Assembly: GCA_001599755.1 (NCBI GenBank)
Contig: BCHX01000008.1
Span: 806,001-870,000 of the forward strand
DNA length: 64,000 nt
Origin: Gliomastix tumulicola
Lineage: Eukaryota; Ascomycota; Sordariomycetes; Hypocreales; Bionectriaceae
Direction: 5' to 3'
Numbering within the stretch: position 1 is the stretch's first letter; each line of letters starts with the position of its first letter. A model generated the notes under the pieces. That model ran no database searches and was not told where the DNA came from. It saw only the letters and a list, made by a program, of their open reading frames with translations. A program made the translations under genes and the position numbers. Below, in pieces: positions 22,535-33,749 of the stretch.

Positions 22535-24336
22535 ATGGTGGGCGTCGCAGGGAGATCAAAAGGGTGCAACACCTGCCGCAAGCGCAAGAAGGGAGTACGT
22601 AGCTATTACCCCTCTTCCCTCCTCTCCCCGTTCTGCTTGTCGCGGTGCACTCTTTAGGGCTGTGACTGGTACTGATATCCACGACGTCTAGTGTGATCTC
22701 CAACGGCCAGCATGTCAACGATGCATCAAAGCCGGCCTGGTGTGCACCGGCTACGAGCGAGAGCGTGTCTTCATTTACTTCCCGTCCTCTGAGGGCGACA
22801 AATCATCACAGCCAACCACCGAAGTCAGAGCCGTCTCAACGCCCCCGCCTCCAGACGATGTCACCCTCCACCCGTCCCTCACCCGCTCCGCCCGCGAGGT
22901 CAAGTACATCGGCATGTTCTGGGACTCGTACATCCCCGAGCGCCGCCGCTTCCTCCAGACGCTCGCCAAGTACTCGTACGCCAACTGCTGGGTGCCCTCG
23001 ATGCGCCGCCTGCAGCAGACCGACTCGGCGCTGCACAAGATCATGATCGCGCTGTGCGTCGGCACCATCGGCCTGGACCACCGCGAGGAGTGGATGCGGC
23101 GGGAAGGGTCGAAGCTGTATCTGAGCGCGCTGCAGGACATGAATGTCGGACTGCAGACGCCGTCGCGGCGGAACTCGGATGCGCTGCTGCTGGCGTCGAG
23201 GGTGTTTGGGCTGTATGATGTGAGTTCGTTGGACCGACCCTTTCCTTGCCCTTGGGGAAGTTGAATAATGAATGGTACTGACTGACGGGTTCTGGTTAGC
23301 TCATCTGCGGCTCTGACGATGGTGACAAGAGCAAGATCTCTCCGGCGACAAGCTGGCGAGGGCACAATCTCGGTCAGCTCGGGTTGATACTGCAGCGGCG
23401 GCCCGACGAGTTTGTTGATGGCATATCACACTCCTTGTTCGTCGAAGGTCGGATGACGATGGTACGTAGGCCCTGTTCCCCAAGTAGACACCAGTCTTCT
23501 CACCGTTTGTCTAGTCCATGATGTCCATTGTGATTCGAAAACGAACGGCACTCAGCACCCCCGAGTGGAAGACAGTCCCATTCACCAAGATCCCCAAGAC
23601 ATCCAAGGACATGATCTTTGACATCATGAGCGACGTCTCAGGCCTCTTCGAAGACTTCGACCGTGCCAGCACGCTCGAGAGCCACGCAGAGAGACAGGAG
23701 CAGTATCTCCTCGTCGCAGGCGACTGCTGGAACGTAGACTGCAGCCTCACCTGGTGGTACGAGAACATCGCGCCCAAGGAGGCCATCGCCGACCTCATCG
23801 AGCGCAATTTCGAGGATCCGACGCCCGAGGACGTCGCCGTGGCGTACATCATGTCGCATTACTGGACGGCCTGCGTGCTCCTGTACTCGACGCTTCGGCT
23901 CACCTTGGCGGCCTGCTCGGCCACCGACGCCCTCCTCTGCCTGCCTGAGCGTGCCGATCCGCGCATATACTGCAAGCACATCGTCGACGCGACCGAGGTG
24001 CTCCACCACCAGCTGGCGGGTGCGTTCGGGGCGCACGCTCAGGTGTTTCCTCTGAGTATGGCCGCGGCGTATCTCCTGGCGACCGAGGGTGGGCTCGACG
24101 GCTGCAACGAGAGGTCGCCGACGACAATCAAGATGTTCTCGTTTTTCGAGAAGGGGGCTTCGGGCACACGGTTGAAGGGCCTTTTGTCCAGCATGTTTCG
24201 GAGCGCGGGGGGTCCTGCCGCGGGGGACGACGGGAAGCGTACCGAGGTAGAGCAGATGGCGCTGCAGGCGAGGGCCTGGTTTGGCATGGACAAGGGGGAG
24301 GGGCTTGAGGCTATCGTCAGGAGACTTCTTTGGTGA
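22535..24336 (+). CDS. Zn2Cys6 transcription factor
   Basis: Four exons (22535-22594, 22692-23219, 23300-23461, 23515-24336), all joined in phase 0, give 523 residues. The zinc cluster starts at the extreme N-terminus, with Cys 11, 14, 21, 28, 31 and 38 in exact C-x2-C-x6-C-x6-C-x2-C-x6-C spacing, and is split by the first intron just before the third Cys, a position also used in the other Zn2Cys6 gene of this window. It is followed by ...GLVCTGYERERVFIY and a proline-rich linker. The remainder matches the general Fungal_trans_2 type, with DSYIPERRRFLQTLAKYSYANCWVPSM and RNFEDPTPEDVAVAYIMSHYW as visible conserved-looking blocks. It is probably a nuclear regulator; targets unknown. Confidence 0.9.
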
Positions 24337-24984
24337 TCTAGGACATGTATGCTATGTTGAAGATCTTGTACTGAACGAGGAGAGGGTCTAATTCCTGCCC
24401 CTGATTCTCACCCTGACCACATTCCGAGCGAGGCCCTAAGAACATGCCTTTCACTGTCGATGCACATGCCATCTGGAAGCCCGTGTCTGCGGTTGCTGCC
24501 GAGAGTGGAGGTAGCCTGTTCATAATCTCCTCGAGAATGTAGGGCAGATTCTGGGCATCCGACCATCCGACATTCCAATAAATAGGACATGAAGGCGATA
24601 ATGGGAGTCCCCCAAGTTGGCAAGATTTGTTTCTGCCAAGGCTAGTATTCGACACTTTGTAACCTTTACATATCCTCATCTCATGGTTGGTTTTGCAAAG
24701 AGCAGAAGTGCTGGGCGTGATTTGGGGCTAGAGCTACAGGTTCAGGGAGAGTGTCTCACTTCTGCTTTCCCACTGCTAGAGATGGAATGAACCCCTATTT
24801 AGTGAATTTGACCATGTCCGAATAGCGCATCTTGACGGGATTTTGAAGGCGCGCGATGTTCATGAAAGAAATTGTATAAGAAGTCACGACCGAGCCGTCC
24901 CAATCGCCGATCGGATCAGCAAGCTCCTCACTCATCGAAACACACTCATCAAAGCAATCCCAAAACTACCCTCCATCCTTCAAA
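24337..24984. other. Intergenic
   Basis: 3' flank of the regulator and promoter of the small secreted protein. No gene seen. Confidence 0.55.
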
Positions 24985-25467
24985 ATGAAGAGCCCCGTCG
25001 CCATCCTCCTCGTTGCCTCCATGGCCTACACTGGCCTCGCTGCTCCCGCGGTAAGTTCCCCAAAATATGGAACAACACGAGCTGACCTCGTACTGACCAC
25101 GGAGATTCAGGAGGCCGCTGCCAATATGGCCCGTGACGTTCAAGCTACACAGGACACCGCAGCCACCGACGCCGTCTTTACCTCTGGCAGCGGTCGCGGT
25201 AACATCTTCAGCAACTTCTTCGACACGGCTGCATGCATCTTCAGCAGCTTCATCGGCGGCGCGGGCTGCAGTACGCCTGCTACCCCCCAGGAAACCCAGA
25301 ACGCGGCCTATAACTACAACTACTCGAGCAACAGCGACGGCAGCTATAAGATCATCATCACCCCCGACGACAAGAACAAGCAGGAGTGCACCTACAACAG
25401 CGTCAGGATTGGGGACAACAAGATCGAGACCGCGATTGATGCTGCTGCCGTCCGCTGCCTCGGTTAG
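24985..25467 (+). CDS. Small secreted four-cysteine protein
   Basis: Two exons, 24985-25050 and 25111-25467. The 60-bp intron (GTAAGT...TTCAG) is a multiple of three without a stop, so an unspliced reading of 160 residues also stays open, but the donor and acceptor are textbook. The spliced protein has 140 residues: a signal peptide (MKSPVAILLVASMAYTGLAA), an acidic/Thr-rich spacer, Cys 64 and 75, a Tyr/Asn/Ser-rich segment, then Cys 115 and 138. Four cysteines suggest two disulphides. I do not recognise a family. Size, secretion signal and cysteines fit an effector-like or cell-surface protein, but there is nothing in the sequence that proves a host interaction. Confidence 0.8.
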   Translation: MKSPVAILLVASMAYTGLAAPAVSSPKYGTTRADLVLTTEIQEAAANMARDVQATQDTAATDAVFTSGSGRGNIFSNFFDTAACIFSSFIGGAGCSTPATPQETQNAAYNYNYSSNSDGSYKIIITPDDKNKQECTYNSVRIGDNKIETAIDAAAVRCLG

Positions 25468-25799
25468 ACTGTGCTAGGTAGGATATGTAGTGGATGAGAT
25501 AATCTGTCCGCTGGGTAAAAGAATACAAGATTATTACTAGTATGATTTCATTGTGATGATATATTTGAACGTGAACATGAACGTCAATAACTCAGAGTCC
25601 ATGGATTTGTCTCGAAAGACGTGCATGTGCCCCGTTGCTGGGCCGCTAAATGCATACCCCGCCTAGATCTTTAGCTGAGGCATATTCTTGACCTTTCACT
25701 ATCCCAACGCCGTCTGAACGACTAGCAGAGTTGCGTTCGAGTCATAGGAAACGACTGCAAGCCGACAGGAGCGATACACACTGTCGGCCCCGGGATACA
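25468..25799. other. Intergenic
   Basis: No gene seen. The frame of the HAD gene is open back to 25731 but has no ATG before 25800. Confidence 0.6.
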
Positions 25800-26534
25800 A
25801 TGGAAAGCGTGGACGTGGCGAAGTTTCGGGATGCTCTCCTCCAGAGGAGCTGGTTTGGCTTTGATTTGGACGACACACTACATGAATTCCGTCGAGCCTC
25901 CCATAAAGCGATTACTGCGACTCTGGAAAGCATCTCCAGCCGATCTGATATACCAGTACCAGAGCTCAGACCAGCCTACGACCAAATACTCAAAGACAGG
26001 ACCAAGGCTGCATTTACGGATGGGAAGACGTCATTCGACTACCGAAGAGAGCGATTCGGGGCCTTGCTCGCGCACTTTTCGATATCGTATGATGAACAGG
26101 ACATGGCTAGACTTCTAGACCTGTACGAAAACACTCTCAATACCTCACTCGAGCTGAAAGGCGGTGCGACAACTCTACTATCGAGCTTGCGAGGACTTGG
26201 GAAAAGGATAGTCATCATGACAGAAGGACCGCAGGATGCGCAGGAAAGAACGGTCCAGGCGCTTGGGCTCGACCCGCACATCGACTTTCTTGCCACCACA
26301 AATCGGTTTGGATGTGCGAAAACCACTGGTTTGTTCGCCAGAGTGATGGATCACCTGGACATTGAAGCGGATGATATCGTGTTCATTGGCGACAGCTGGC
26401 AGCGGGACATGGAGCCTGCGATGGCGGAGGGCATCTTTTCGATTCATCTGGACGAGTCTCAGACGACGGACCTGGGCGCCTCGCCGCCCGTGATGGCCAG
26501 TTTGAGTGAACTCCAACAGATTCTGAGTCCATGA
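25800..26534 (+). CDS. HAD-superfamily hydrolase
   Basis: Single exon, 244 residues from the ATG at 25800. The four HAD motifs are visible: motif I FDLDDTL with nucleophile D22 and general acid D24, motif II IVIMTEG (Thr), motif III CAKTTGLF (Lys) and motif IV IGDSWQRDMEPA (G197, D198). A helical cap of about 90 residues follows motif I, as in subfamily I phosphatases such as phosphoglycolate, pyrimidine-nucleotide or phosphoserine phosphatases. It would dephosphorylate a small metabolite in the cytosol; substrate unknown. Base composition is lower in GC than that of the metabolic genes to the left. Confidence 0.9.
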   Translation: MESVDVAKFRDALLQRSWFGFDLDDTLHEFRRASHKAITATLESISSRSDIPVPELRPAYDQILKDRTKAAFTDGKTSFDYRRERFGALLAHFSISYDEQDMARLLDLYENTLNTSLELKGGATTLLSSLRGLGKRIVIMTEGPQDAQERTVQALGLDPHIDFLATTNRFGCAKTTGLFARVMDHLDIEADDIVFIGDSWQRDMEPAMAEGIFSIHLDESQTTDLGASPPVMASLSELQQILSP

Positions 26535-26862
26535 TGACATAGGGAATGAGCATACAAGCTAAACCACGCGCAAGTAGAGCTTCAGAAGACTGCGACAAGA
26601 TGACTGGTGGCAGATAGTCTCGTCTTAACATTGCATGCTCAAATACATGTTGCGTTATCATATACAGGCTGGTACATTTCAATAGCCATCATCATCACAC
26701 CACCCAGAAGTCCCCCCGCCTACAAATCAGACCCCCCCATTACTTTCCAAGTCGACTGTAGCCTTGCAAACTGCGCAGGGACAATCGCTTATTCCTCCTC
26801 ACCGACTCTCCCAGCCTGCCAGATCCTGAAGCCGTCCCCGGGAGAGCGTGGCCCCGTGATTG
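26535..26862. other. Convergent intergenic interval
   Basis: Between the 3' ends of the HAD gene and the NTF2-like gene. Nothing recognised. Confidence 0.6.
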
Positions 26863-27378
26863 TCATTGCGTCTCGGCAGGCTTCATCTTCTCAATCTTGG
26901 CGCCGTCCTTCTCGATCGTCAAGATGTCGTGCAGAATCTGCATCCACTCGTCGCCCTCCTTCCGCCACCAGTAGTGCACCTTGACCAGCATGCCCGAGTC
27001 GTCCCACATGTCGACCCTCATCCCAATCCACCCCTCGTTCACTGCTTGGCTCTTGATGTCCTCGCTCGAGGCGAACCCGGCCGGCGTCACCTGCTCATCC
27101 GTGCCGTACTCAAACTCGTGCGCCTTGACGAGCCTGATGTTGTACGACCCCTTGAGCTCGGCCTGCTCGGACGACTTGGGCGAGAAGTCGCGGAGGTACT
27201 GCACAATCTGCGCGCTCTCGGTCGCCGCGAATGAGGGGTCGGACCGGCAGATCTGGCGGCAGGACGGCGAGTAGAACGTCCCCTTGGTGTCGATGTCCTT
27301 GGTCTGGTAGTATTTGTCGTAGAGGTCCTTGATGTGTGCCTCGAGCTCGGGCGTCGTGTACATGGGGAATATGCTCAT
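26863..27378 (-). CDS. NTF2/SnoaL-like hypothetical protein
   Basis: Single exon on the minus strand, 171 residues. It begins MSIFPMYTTPELEAHIKDLYDKYYQTKD and contains a mixed alpha/beta pattern ending in MRVDMWDDSGMLVKVHYWWRKEGDEWMQILHDILTIEK, which is cut here only by description: the central and final blocks resemble the cone-shaped NTF2/SnoaL fold seen in many fungal hypothetical proteins. There is no signal peptide or membrane segment. A second Met five codons in could be the true start. Two Cys near residue 40 are not part of a recognised motif. Function unknown. Confidence 0.75.
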   Translation of the reverse strand: MSIFPMYTTPELEAHIKDLYDKYYQTKDIDTKGTFYSPSCRQICRSDPSFAATESAQIVQYLRDFSPKSSEQAELKGSYNIRLVKAHEFEYGTDEQVTPAGFASSEDIKSQAVNEGWIGMRVDMWDDSGMLVKVHYWWRKEGDEWMQILHDILTIEKDGAKIEKMKPAETQ

Positions 27379-28047
27379 GGTTGGTTGGGTATGGTGAATA
27401 ATGGTGAGAGTCTGTAGCGAGACGAGGTTGAAGAGGGAAGGGGGGTTTTATCGTCTGGACTGACCGCCACCCACCGGGGAAGAGTTTGTTCGCGTTTTGC
27501 CTCATGCAGTCAGCAGGGGCTCGTGTTTCATCGTCATGAGTCACCCCTGCTCGGTGCCCTCACCGCCCCTCAGTCGACCCGGCGCTATCGATAAGTTTCC
27601 CCTGTCCCAGCCACGTTCTTCGGACGAGTCGGCCTGTTCCGCGGGCGGATCGACGGAATTTTTGTTGGTCGCTCTCGCTAGGTTATGGCTGTCATGGATT
27701 CAGGGCAGATCGGTGACGGATGAAACTAAGCCAATGTTCACGTAATAGGACGAACATGCTGTCGTTTCAGGTACCACCGGCCGGAATGGGATACTCGATG
27801 AATTTGGGGCGGGAATCCCGTCTCGGAACGACAGAAGCTGCGCCATATACATAATAGAGATCAACGAAGCACCACCGAGATCCCAATTAGACATCAAACA
27901 ATCGAGTCTCGTGAAGTGACAAACCGGAGTCTCCGAAGCTCAATGTTTGATATTCTGCAACCCCGAAACATCAATCGCGTAATCAATCGTGAACCGTCAA
28001 CGGATTTCTGTGTTTCCAATCCTCAATACGTAAATAGAAAATCAATT
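27379..28047. other. Intergenic
   Basis: Contains the promoter of the NTF2-like gene and the 3' flank of the AAA+ gene. No gene seen. Confidence 0.55.
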
Positions 28048-31017
28048 CTAGCACAAGCCCTTTCCCCAAGCCTCTTGGTCCTCATTTAGGCTATGGCGTT
28101 CGTTCTCCAGATACCGATCAAATTTCTGCGAGATGTCGATGACATGCTGCAAATGACGATAGCTCATGCTCTCTCGTTTGAACTTTGCTAATTGACGCGC
28201 CGTCGTGATGGCGTTGCGAATCTGCCGGCCATTCATCTCCTTCTCAGCCAAGTCGCTCAGGTGTCGTTCGATATCGTCAAAATCGATGTTATTGGGCTCT
28301 TCTTGATATTTTCGCTTCCTGTGTTCGATGGGACCGACATTCGACTTCTTGTTTTCACCCTCGACGAGGCGATCCAGAAAGTTCTTCCAGATTACCCGTC
28401 TTTGGGGCTTGGAAAGCGACTTGTAATGAAGAGAAAGAAGGATGCGAGATTTGAATGCCTCGTCGAAGGTGCCCACACGGTTCGATGTCAGTATGAGAAT
28501 ACCCTCATAGTACTCAATGACACGTAGGAACACAGATACCAGTGCGTTCCTCTCCAAGTCAGTGAGCGTCCTTTGCTCCAGAAAGACATCGGCTTCGTCT
28601 AGCAAGACGACACAGCCCCAGATCTTGCCCAGATGAAGGACCGATTCGAGATACTTCTCCACCTGCTCTGGCTTGGTACCAATGTCGCCACATGTTACAC
28701 GAAACAAAGGCTTCTCGGCAATTTCTGCCACGCTCTCAGCAGTGAATGTTTTACCCGTTCCGGGACTGCCATGCAGTAGGATGATCAGGCCATTCCCTTT
28801 TCCTTCAATGAGGTCGGTGCCCTGTTCTTGCTCAAGCCTGCTTGTGACGAGGGCTTGTATGATGTCTTTCGTCTCATCATCAATAACGAGATGGCGGAAC
28901 GCTTGCTTGTTCCATACCACATCCTCAACACCATCGATATCAAGTTCCTCTGCCAGATCATATTAGAACAGAGCTTGAATCAGTGTTGATGGAACGAAAC
29001 TCAATACTCACTCCACTTCTTTTGTCGCAAATTGTAGCCCACCAACGTGCTTGGGAGAATGGAGAGTTCTGGCTCTCCTGGCGGCCGGTCAGATTCCATA
29101 GCTTCGGAGCTTATTTCGTTCCGACTATCTTTGTGAATAGCCATATAGGTTGACTTGAAGCTTGCCGAGTCGGAATGCAAGTGTTTATACGTGTTGAAAT
29201 CGATCAAGTATCGGTCGCCCTCCTAATCATCGTCAATACCTGGCTGATAATGGGGGATGGAAGGAAGAAATATGAAGCGAATTGACTCACGAAGGGTGAT
29301 TCGGCATCCGCTCTGTCTCTGTAAGTGACAAGCTTTCTTTGTCGGCATTTCCACATGATCTGACCACGTTTGGCGAGCTGGTCCCGAATGCTTTCGCCTG
29401 CAAAACGCAGAGGTTGCACCGTTAAGCTCGCTATGTCGATTGAAGGGCGAGCTTCATCAAACCTCAGGTCGATGAAAAGCGTAGTGTTCCGACGGTAAAA
29501 GGAGCCATCATAGGCGTATGACCACGCCTTGACTGTCCATCGTTGGAACACCTTGCGATTTGGCGATTCCAGACTAGGATCTTCAAATTTGACATCCCCA
29601 GGCGTTGCCCAGCCCAGCGCAACATAGCCCTGGAATCCTCTGCTCAGCCTTTGTACCAAAACATCGCCTGGCTGAACAAAGAACGGCATCGACGATCGAG
29701 ATACCTGCCTGCGAGCGAACTCAACATCTGCTTTGGTGTATGATTTGAGATAGTGATGATCGATCCAGTTGACAAGAAGGCGAATCTGATGTCTTGCAGG
29801 CTCGTCCATATCGTCCACGCAGTTCGACTGTCGAAATTGATACCAGAAGAGGAACGGAGATTGAATTGGCAAGGTCGAGTCCCAAGAGGGGAAGTCGTCT
29901 TTGAACGTAGGGTGGATGCTCCGAAAGGAATCCATAGCCGCTACCATATCATCAGAAAGAAGCTGAATGGTCTCGCTGACTGGCACCGGATCTGGCAAAA
30001 TTGCCCCGGTCTCTTTGGCGTCTTGAAGGGCCCCGAGTTGATGGCTGACGTCGTAGAATTTGTACACGACAAACGCTATGTCTGCTCTTTGAGTGAGAAA
30101 CTTGTGTTCGTCGGCAAGCAGTGAATTGCCAGAAAGTCGCACATAACCACCCTCCGATTGTACCCAAGAAGGTCGCTCCATGTAGCTGGCGTGATCATTC
30201 ACAATCTTATGAATAACCTGCCAGGTAGTGGAATTGAGAAGATTGCGCCGCTGCTGAAGTTCGGAAATTTGGCGATCTAGGTCAATGATTTCTCTCGCGC
30301 GCTCCTGCATATCAACCCTAGGATTAGGCTTCTCAGTCTCATCGCATTGGTGTGGTGGTGAAAGATCGCTGCTGGCCTCCCCCACATCATCCGACGCCCA
30401 GGAAGTTGATGCACGTTTCATCTTGACTTGTCCAGACGGATGCTTTGGCGGATGCACGATTGGCTTAGGTGGCCTCAGTCTCCGACGAAGTGAGTGAGAA
30501 CGTGACTCCGGAATGTCCGGCTGAAGCACGGCGAGCTTTTCCTTTTCATCCAAAGTAGCATTGGTTGAGTCTCTGGATATAGTTATGTTTTGCAAATAAT
30601 GAAACGACTCTCTCGATGGCGTCCTCAGAGCGCCGCTGGTCGTAGCCGGCTTAGTGGGAAATTTGGACAAGCCGGGCTCATCGCCAAATCCTTCTCTTCC
30701 GGGATAGATTGTCTCCCCAATCTGATGCTCCAAGTGAGAAGCTGGCGTACTCATGTGTTCCTTACGGTGGGTTTTTGGATCGTCTTGCTGAATCTTATTA
30801 GAGGTCGACCTCTCGATTTCAGGACCTTGGCCTTTTGGAAGATCTGGTGATTTGCCGCCTCCAGTAGAACCTATGTGCGTTAGCCACGCTAGGTGAGTGA
30901 TCCCTCGCAATAATATGCTAAGACTCGGTTCTTGGTCATACAATGTTCTGCAGGACGAAGCCAGGGTTCGCCGTTCCTCGTGGTCCCCTCTTGGAGACTC
31001 TGAGACATATGCCGCAT
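28048..31017 (-). CDS. AAA+ ATPase with DUF7025-type N-terminal region
   Basis: Four exons on the minus strand (31017-30942, 30870-29291, 29222-29012, 28949-28048) with introns of 71, 68 and 62 bp in matching phase give 922 residues. The first small exon is my inference from a GTATGA donor, a CTAAC branch motif and a CACATAG acceptor; without it, the first in-frame ATG is at 30754. The N-terminal third is charged and disordered, with a helical segment rich in Gln/Leu (EIIDLDRQISELQQRRN). The middle matches the DUF7025 type of fungal AAA+ proteins (VKAWSYAYDGSFYRR, LTVQPLRF, YRDRADAESPF). The AAA domain has Walker A GSPGTGKT (683-690), Walker B LLDEAD (738-743) and sensor-1 LTSNR. Such proteins are widespread in filamentous fungi; the function is mostly unknown. 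It is divergent from a DUF7708-type gene. Confidence 0.88.
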
Positions 31018-31715
31018 TTGTGGTCTTCCCTATGTGAGGCTAACAATTGGAGCTCCTTCGAGTACGCGTGGTATCATTTGAAGACTCTATAACGTCGTTG
31101 TAGCCTATATGTTAGAGATGCGCTGTGCCTGATGTTTCTGAATGCGGTCTATGAGAATGGCAGTGTAGATTTGCAGACTTACGACAAGATTGTCAGGTTC
31201 ACCTTCCATATGATCAGATGAGTGATTAAGACGCGAGCGACCAAATAGCATATGTATCGTCTGTGTTGCTCGATGATATTCACGTGCTTCACAGACGAGA
31301 AAAGAGTCAATCTTAAAATGCGGACGAGCTTTAATAAAACAAGCGGTGAAACAAGAAAAGGTGAGGCAAAGCATCTGACGGCAGGCTCGGTCGCATGCCA
31401 AGCAAAATGGCTGCGCCTCGGCCTTGAACTAAAAGAGAAGATCAAAGGAGGGCTATGCGTCTGAATCACCGATTATCAGTGGGGGGCTGAGGTATACTCC
31501 ATCCCGCTGCAAGGCAATTGTGGCTTAGGTGGTTCGCAATGGATGCTGGCGGGTATTCAAAATGCATGTCAGCACCCTGGCCTAGATAAAACATCTAACG
31601 TCTATTGCCCACTCCTGCAGCTTACGATTTGCCCTCATTTCACATTGAGTTTGCCAATGAATACCTTCTTTCTCGAGGGGTCTGCTTCCACTGCCGCACC
31701 ACTATTTCGCACAAT
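31018..31715. other. Divergent intergenic interval
   Basis: A 700-bp interval between the AAA+ and DUF7708-type starts. A good splice donor (GTAAGT on the minus strand, near 31182) after a short open frame beginning MEGEPDNLV could mark an additional 5' exon of the AAA+ gene, but I found no acceptor that keeps a frame open, so it is not included. Confidence 0.45.
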
Positions 31716-33392
31716 ATGGATTCTCTTCAAACGGAATATCTCCGAAGGTGGTACTCAAATGACAGCGGCACGAGTGATATCAAGTGAGTAGGCTATACCT
31801 TTCTCCCCATCTCAAGGCACGTCGGGTCAGATTTCTTATAAAAAAAACAGATATGCGTTTCCAGACGTTCGAAGTGCTTTCCAGGAGGGAGTTCGCCGAT
31901 TCACCTCAGAGATGACGTCGGATAATCGAAAGATCAGCATGGTAGAAAGTGCTACCACCATAGAAGACCTCCGTACAATTGTTCAAGAGTCCTTGGCAAA
32001 ATATTCTGATGGGAGACGATTCTCTCATGCGAGGAAGTGGCTCAGTCGAGTCATGGCCAAGCTACACCACTACAGCAACGTCATGGATGTTCTCGCGCAG
32101 CACCACCCGGAATTTGTCACCTTGGCCTGGGGAGCTCTGAAATTTATACTGATTGTGAGCCCACCATTCATCGGCCTTGCTTCTCAAACGCCTTCTGGAA
32201 TGCTCTGACCGTGCAGGCAACTCAAAATCACGAGTCCACGATACACATCATATCCAAGGCTCTCTCCCAAATCGCCGATTCTTTGCCACGCATTGAGCTG
32301 TCCACCATTCTTTATCCCACGGAAGCGATGAGGCCGGCAGTCGGTCACCTTTATGCTCTACTGCTTCGCTTCTTCATTAGGGCTCATGACTGGTATCGTG
32401 AGGGACCACTCCGACATCTGCTGCACAGCATTACGAGGCCACCTGAATTGCGATACAAAGACCTGCTTGAGGAGATCTCATCAAGCTCGCGAGAGGTAGA
32501 TCACCTAGCAACGTCAGGTTCTCGGGTGGAAATCAGAGAGATCCACCTTAAACTCGCGGATATCCTCAGCAAGCTGGACACCTTGAATTCACTCAGCTCA
32601 AGCGCACATCTCGACACCAGTCGTCGTCTGGAGGATTTGCAATTCTCCCAAAGCATGGCTCATCTCTCCGAAACAAAGCTTGGAGATCCTCTGACAGCTC
32701 TACGCTATAACCAGTTCCTCCTTGGGAGGCGAAGCCAGAATGCAGGTGTCGTGATGACGAACAAGTTCTGGGAGTCACCTAAACTGCAGACTTGGTCCAG
32801 CACTTCATCATCGAGCATCGCGTGGGTGAGGGGCACATGTCGGGTCCAACCGGCCATGAGACACTTTTCACTAAATGTCATCCGTAACCTCCAACTCAAC
32901 AATGTCCCGGTTCTCTGGGCCTTGCAACCCCCAACAACGGGCAGTCAATTCTCACGAGTCTGTAGCACGGACCTTCTGAAACATCTCACCAAGCAAGCTC
33001 TGCAGCTTCAAAACAAGGGCATTACGGAGAGTCTCATGTCCCAAAGTTGTGGGAAATTTTGGCGGGCCACCACAGAGCACGACTGGTTCCAAATGCTTGG
33101 ATATGCGCTCACCCATGCACCATCTCAAGTGTACATTATTATCGACCTGGCGACTTTGGATCGGGCGCTGCTCCCGGAAGGCGGACTGGACTGGCTCGCC
33201 TCATTTCAGAAGTTATTTGCTGCACTTGAACAATCACAACCTGGCAAGAGGATCAAGATACTCATGCTTGGTGACTACGCAACAAGTACAGTTGGCCGCC
33301 CTGGTCCTTCGGATCTCATCGTCCCCGCCAGAGTCTTACGGGCGCCGATACGGAGGCAAAAGCAAATGAGGCACGTTTATGGGCGCCATTAA
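31716..33392 (+). CDS. DUF7708-type protein (NLR-associated N-terminal domain)
   Basis: Three exons (31716-31783, 31851-32154, 32217-33392) in matching phase give 515 residues. The block from about residue 30 to 200 resembles DUF7708, a helical domain often found at the N-terminus of fungal NACHT proteins. Recognisable pieces are ...KWLSRVMAKLHHYSNVMDVL, HHPEFVTLAWGALKFIL, then a helix pair with FFIRAHDWYREG. No NACHT or Walker motif follows. The C-terminal half contains VLWALQPPTTGSQ, SSTDLLKHL-like and QVYIIIDLATLDRALL segments found in the same protein group, suggesting a complete short family member or a truncated NLR. It lies between an AAA+ ATPase and a large NLR. Role in self/non-self recognition is inference from company kept. 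Confidence 0.75.
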
Positions 33393-33749
33393 CTTGAAAG
33401 CCATTTTTGTGCGGCAATCCATATTAAGAGTCCCTGGTTCATAACATAGCCTGCCACAATGAGCATAACTGGCCCAGGGCCAGGATGAGACATGCCCCAT
33501 GTGAATTCAATAGCACAAGAGTTCAATCTCCTACCGTGCATATCAAATCATCCGGCTTTGGCATGTTGGACTATGTCTCCATTGGATCACGCCGCAGACG
33601 CTCGTTATTGCGTTTCGCAATTCGATATTGGTCTTTTCATTTCCGTCTAAGGGTGTTTACTTGGGCGGCTCTGCAAGGGAAATGCTCAACATTTACTCAT
33701 CATTCGGTTGTATTTAGACTGATTGGCAAAATTTACCTCTTCTAGGCTT
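33393..33749. other. Convergent intergenic interval
   Basis: Between the 3' ends of the DUF7708-type gene and the NLR. No gene seen. Confidence 0.55.

Noticed and set aside
16000..24336. A secondary-metabolite gene cluster (two Zn2Cys6 regulators, MDR reductase, lactonase)
   Set aside because: No polyketide synthase, NRPS, terpene synthase or P450 is present between 15 and 25 kb, so the neighbourhood does not support a biosynthetic cluster.
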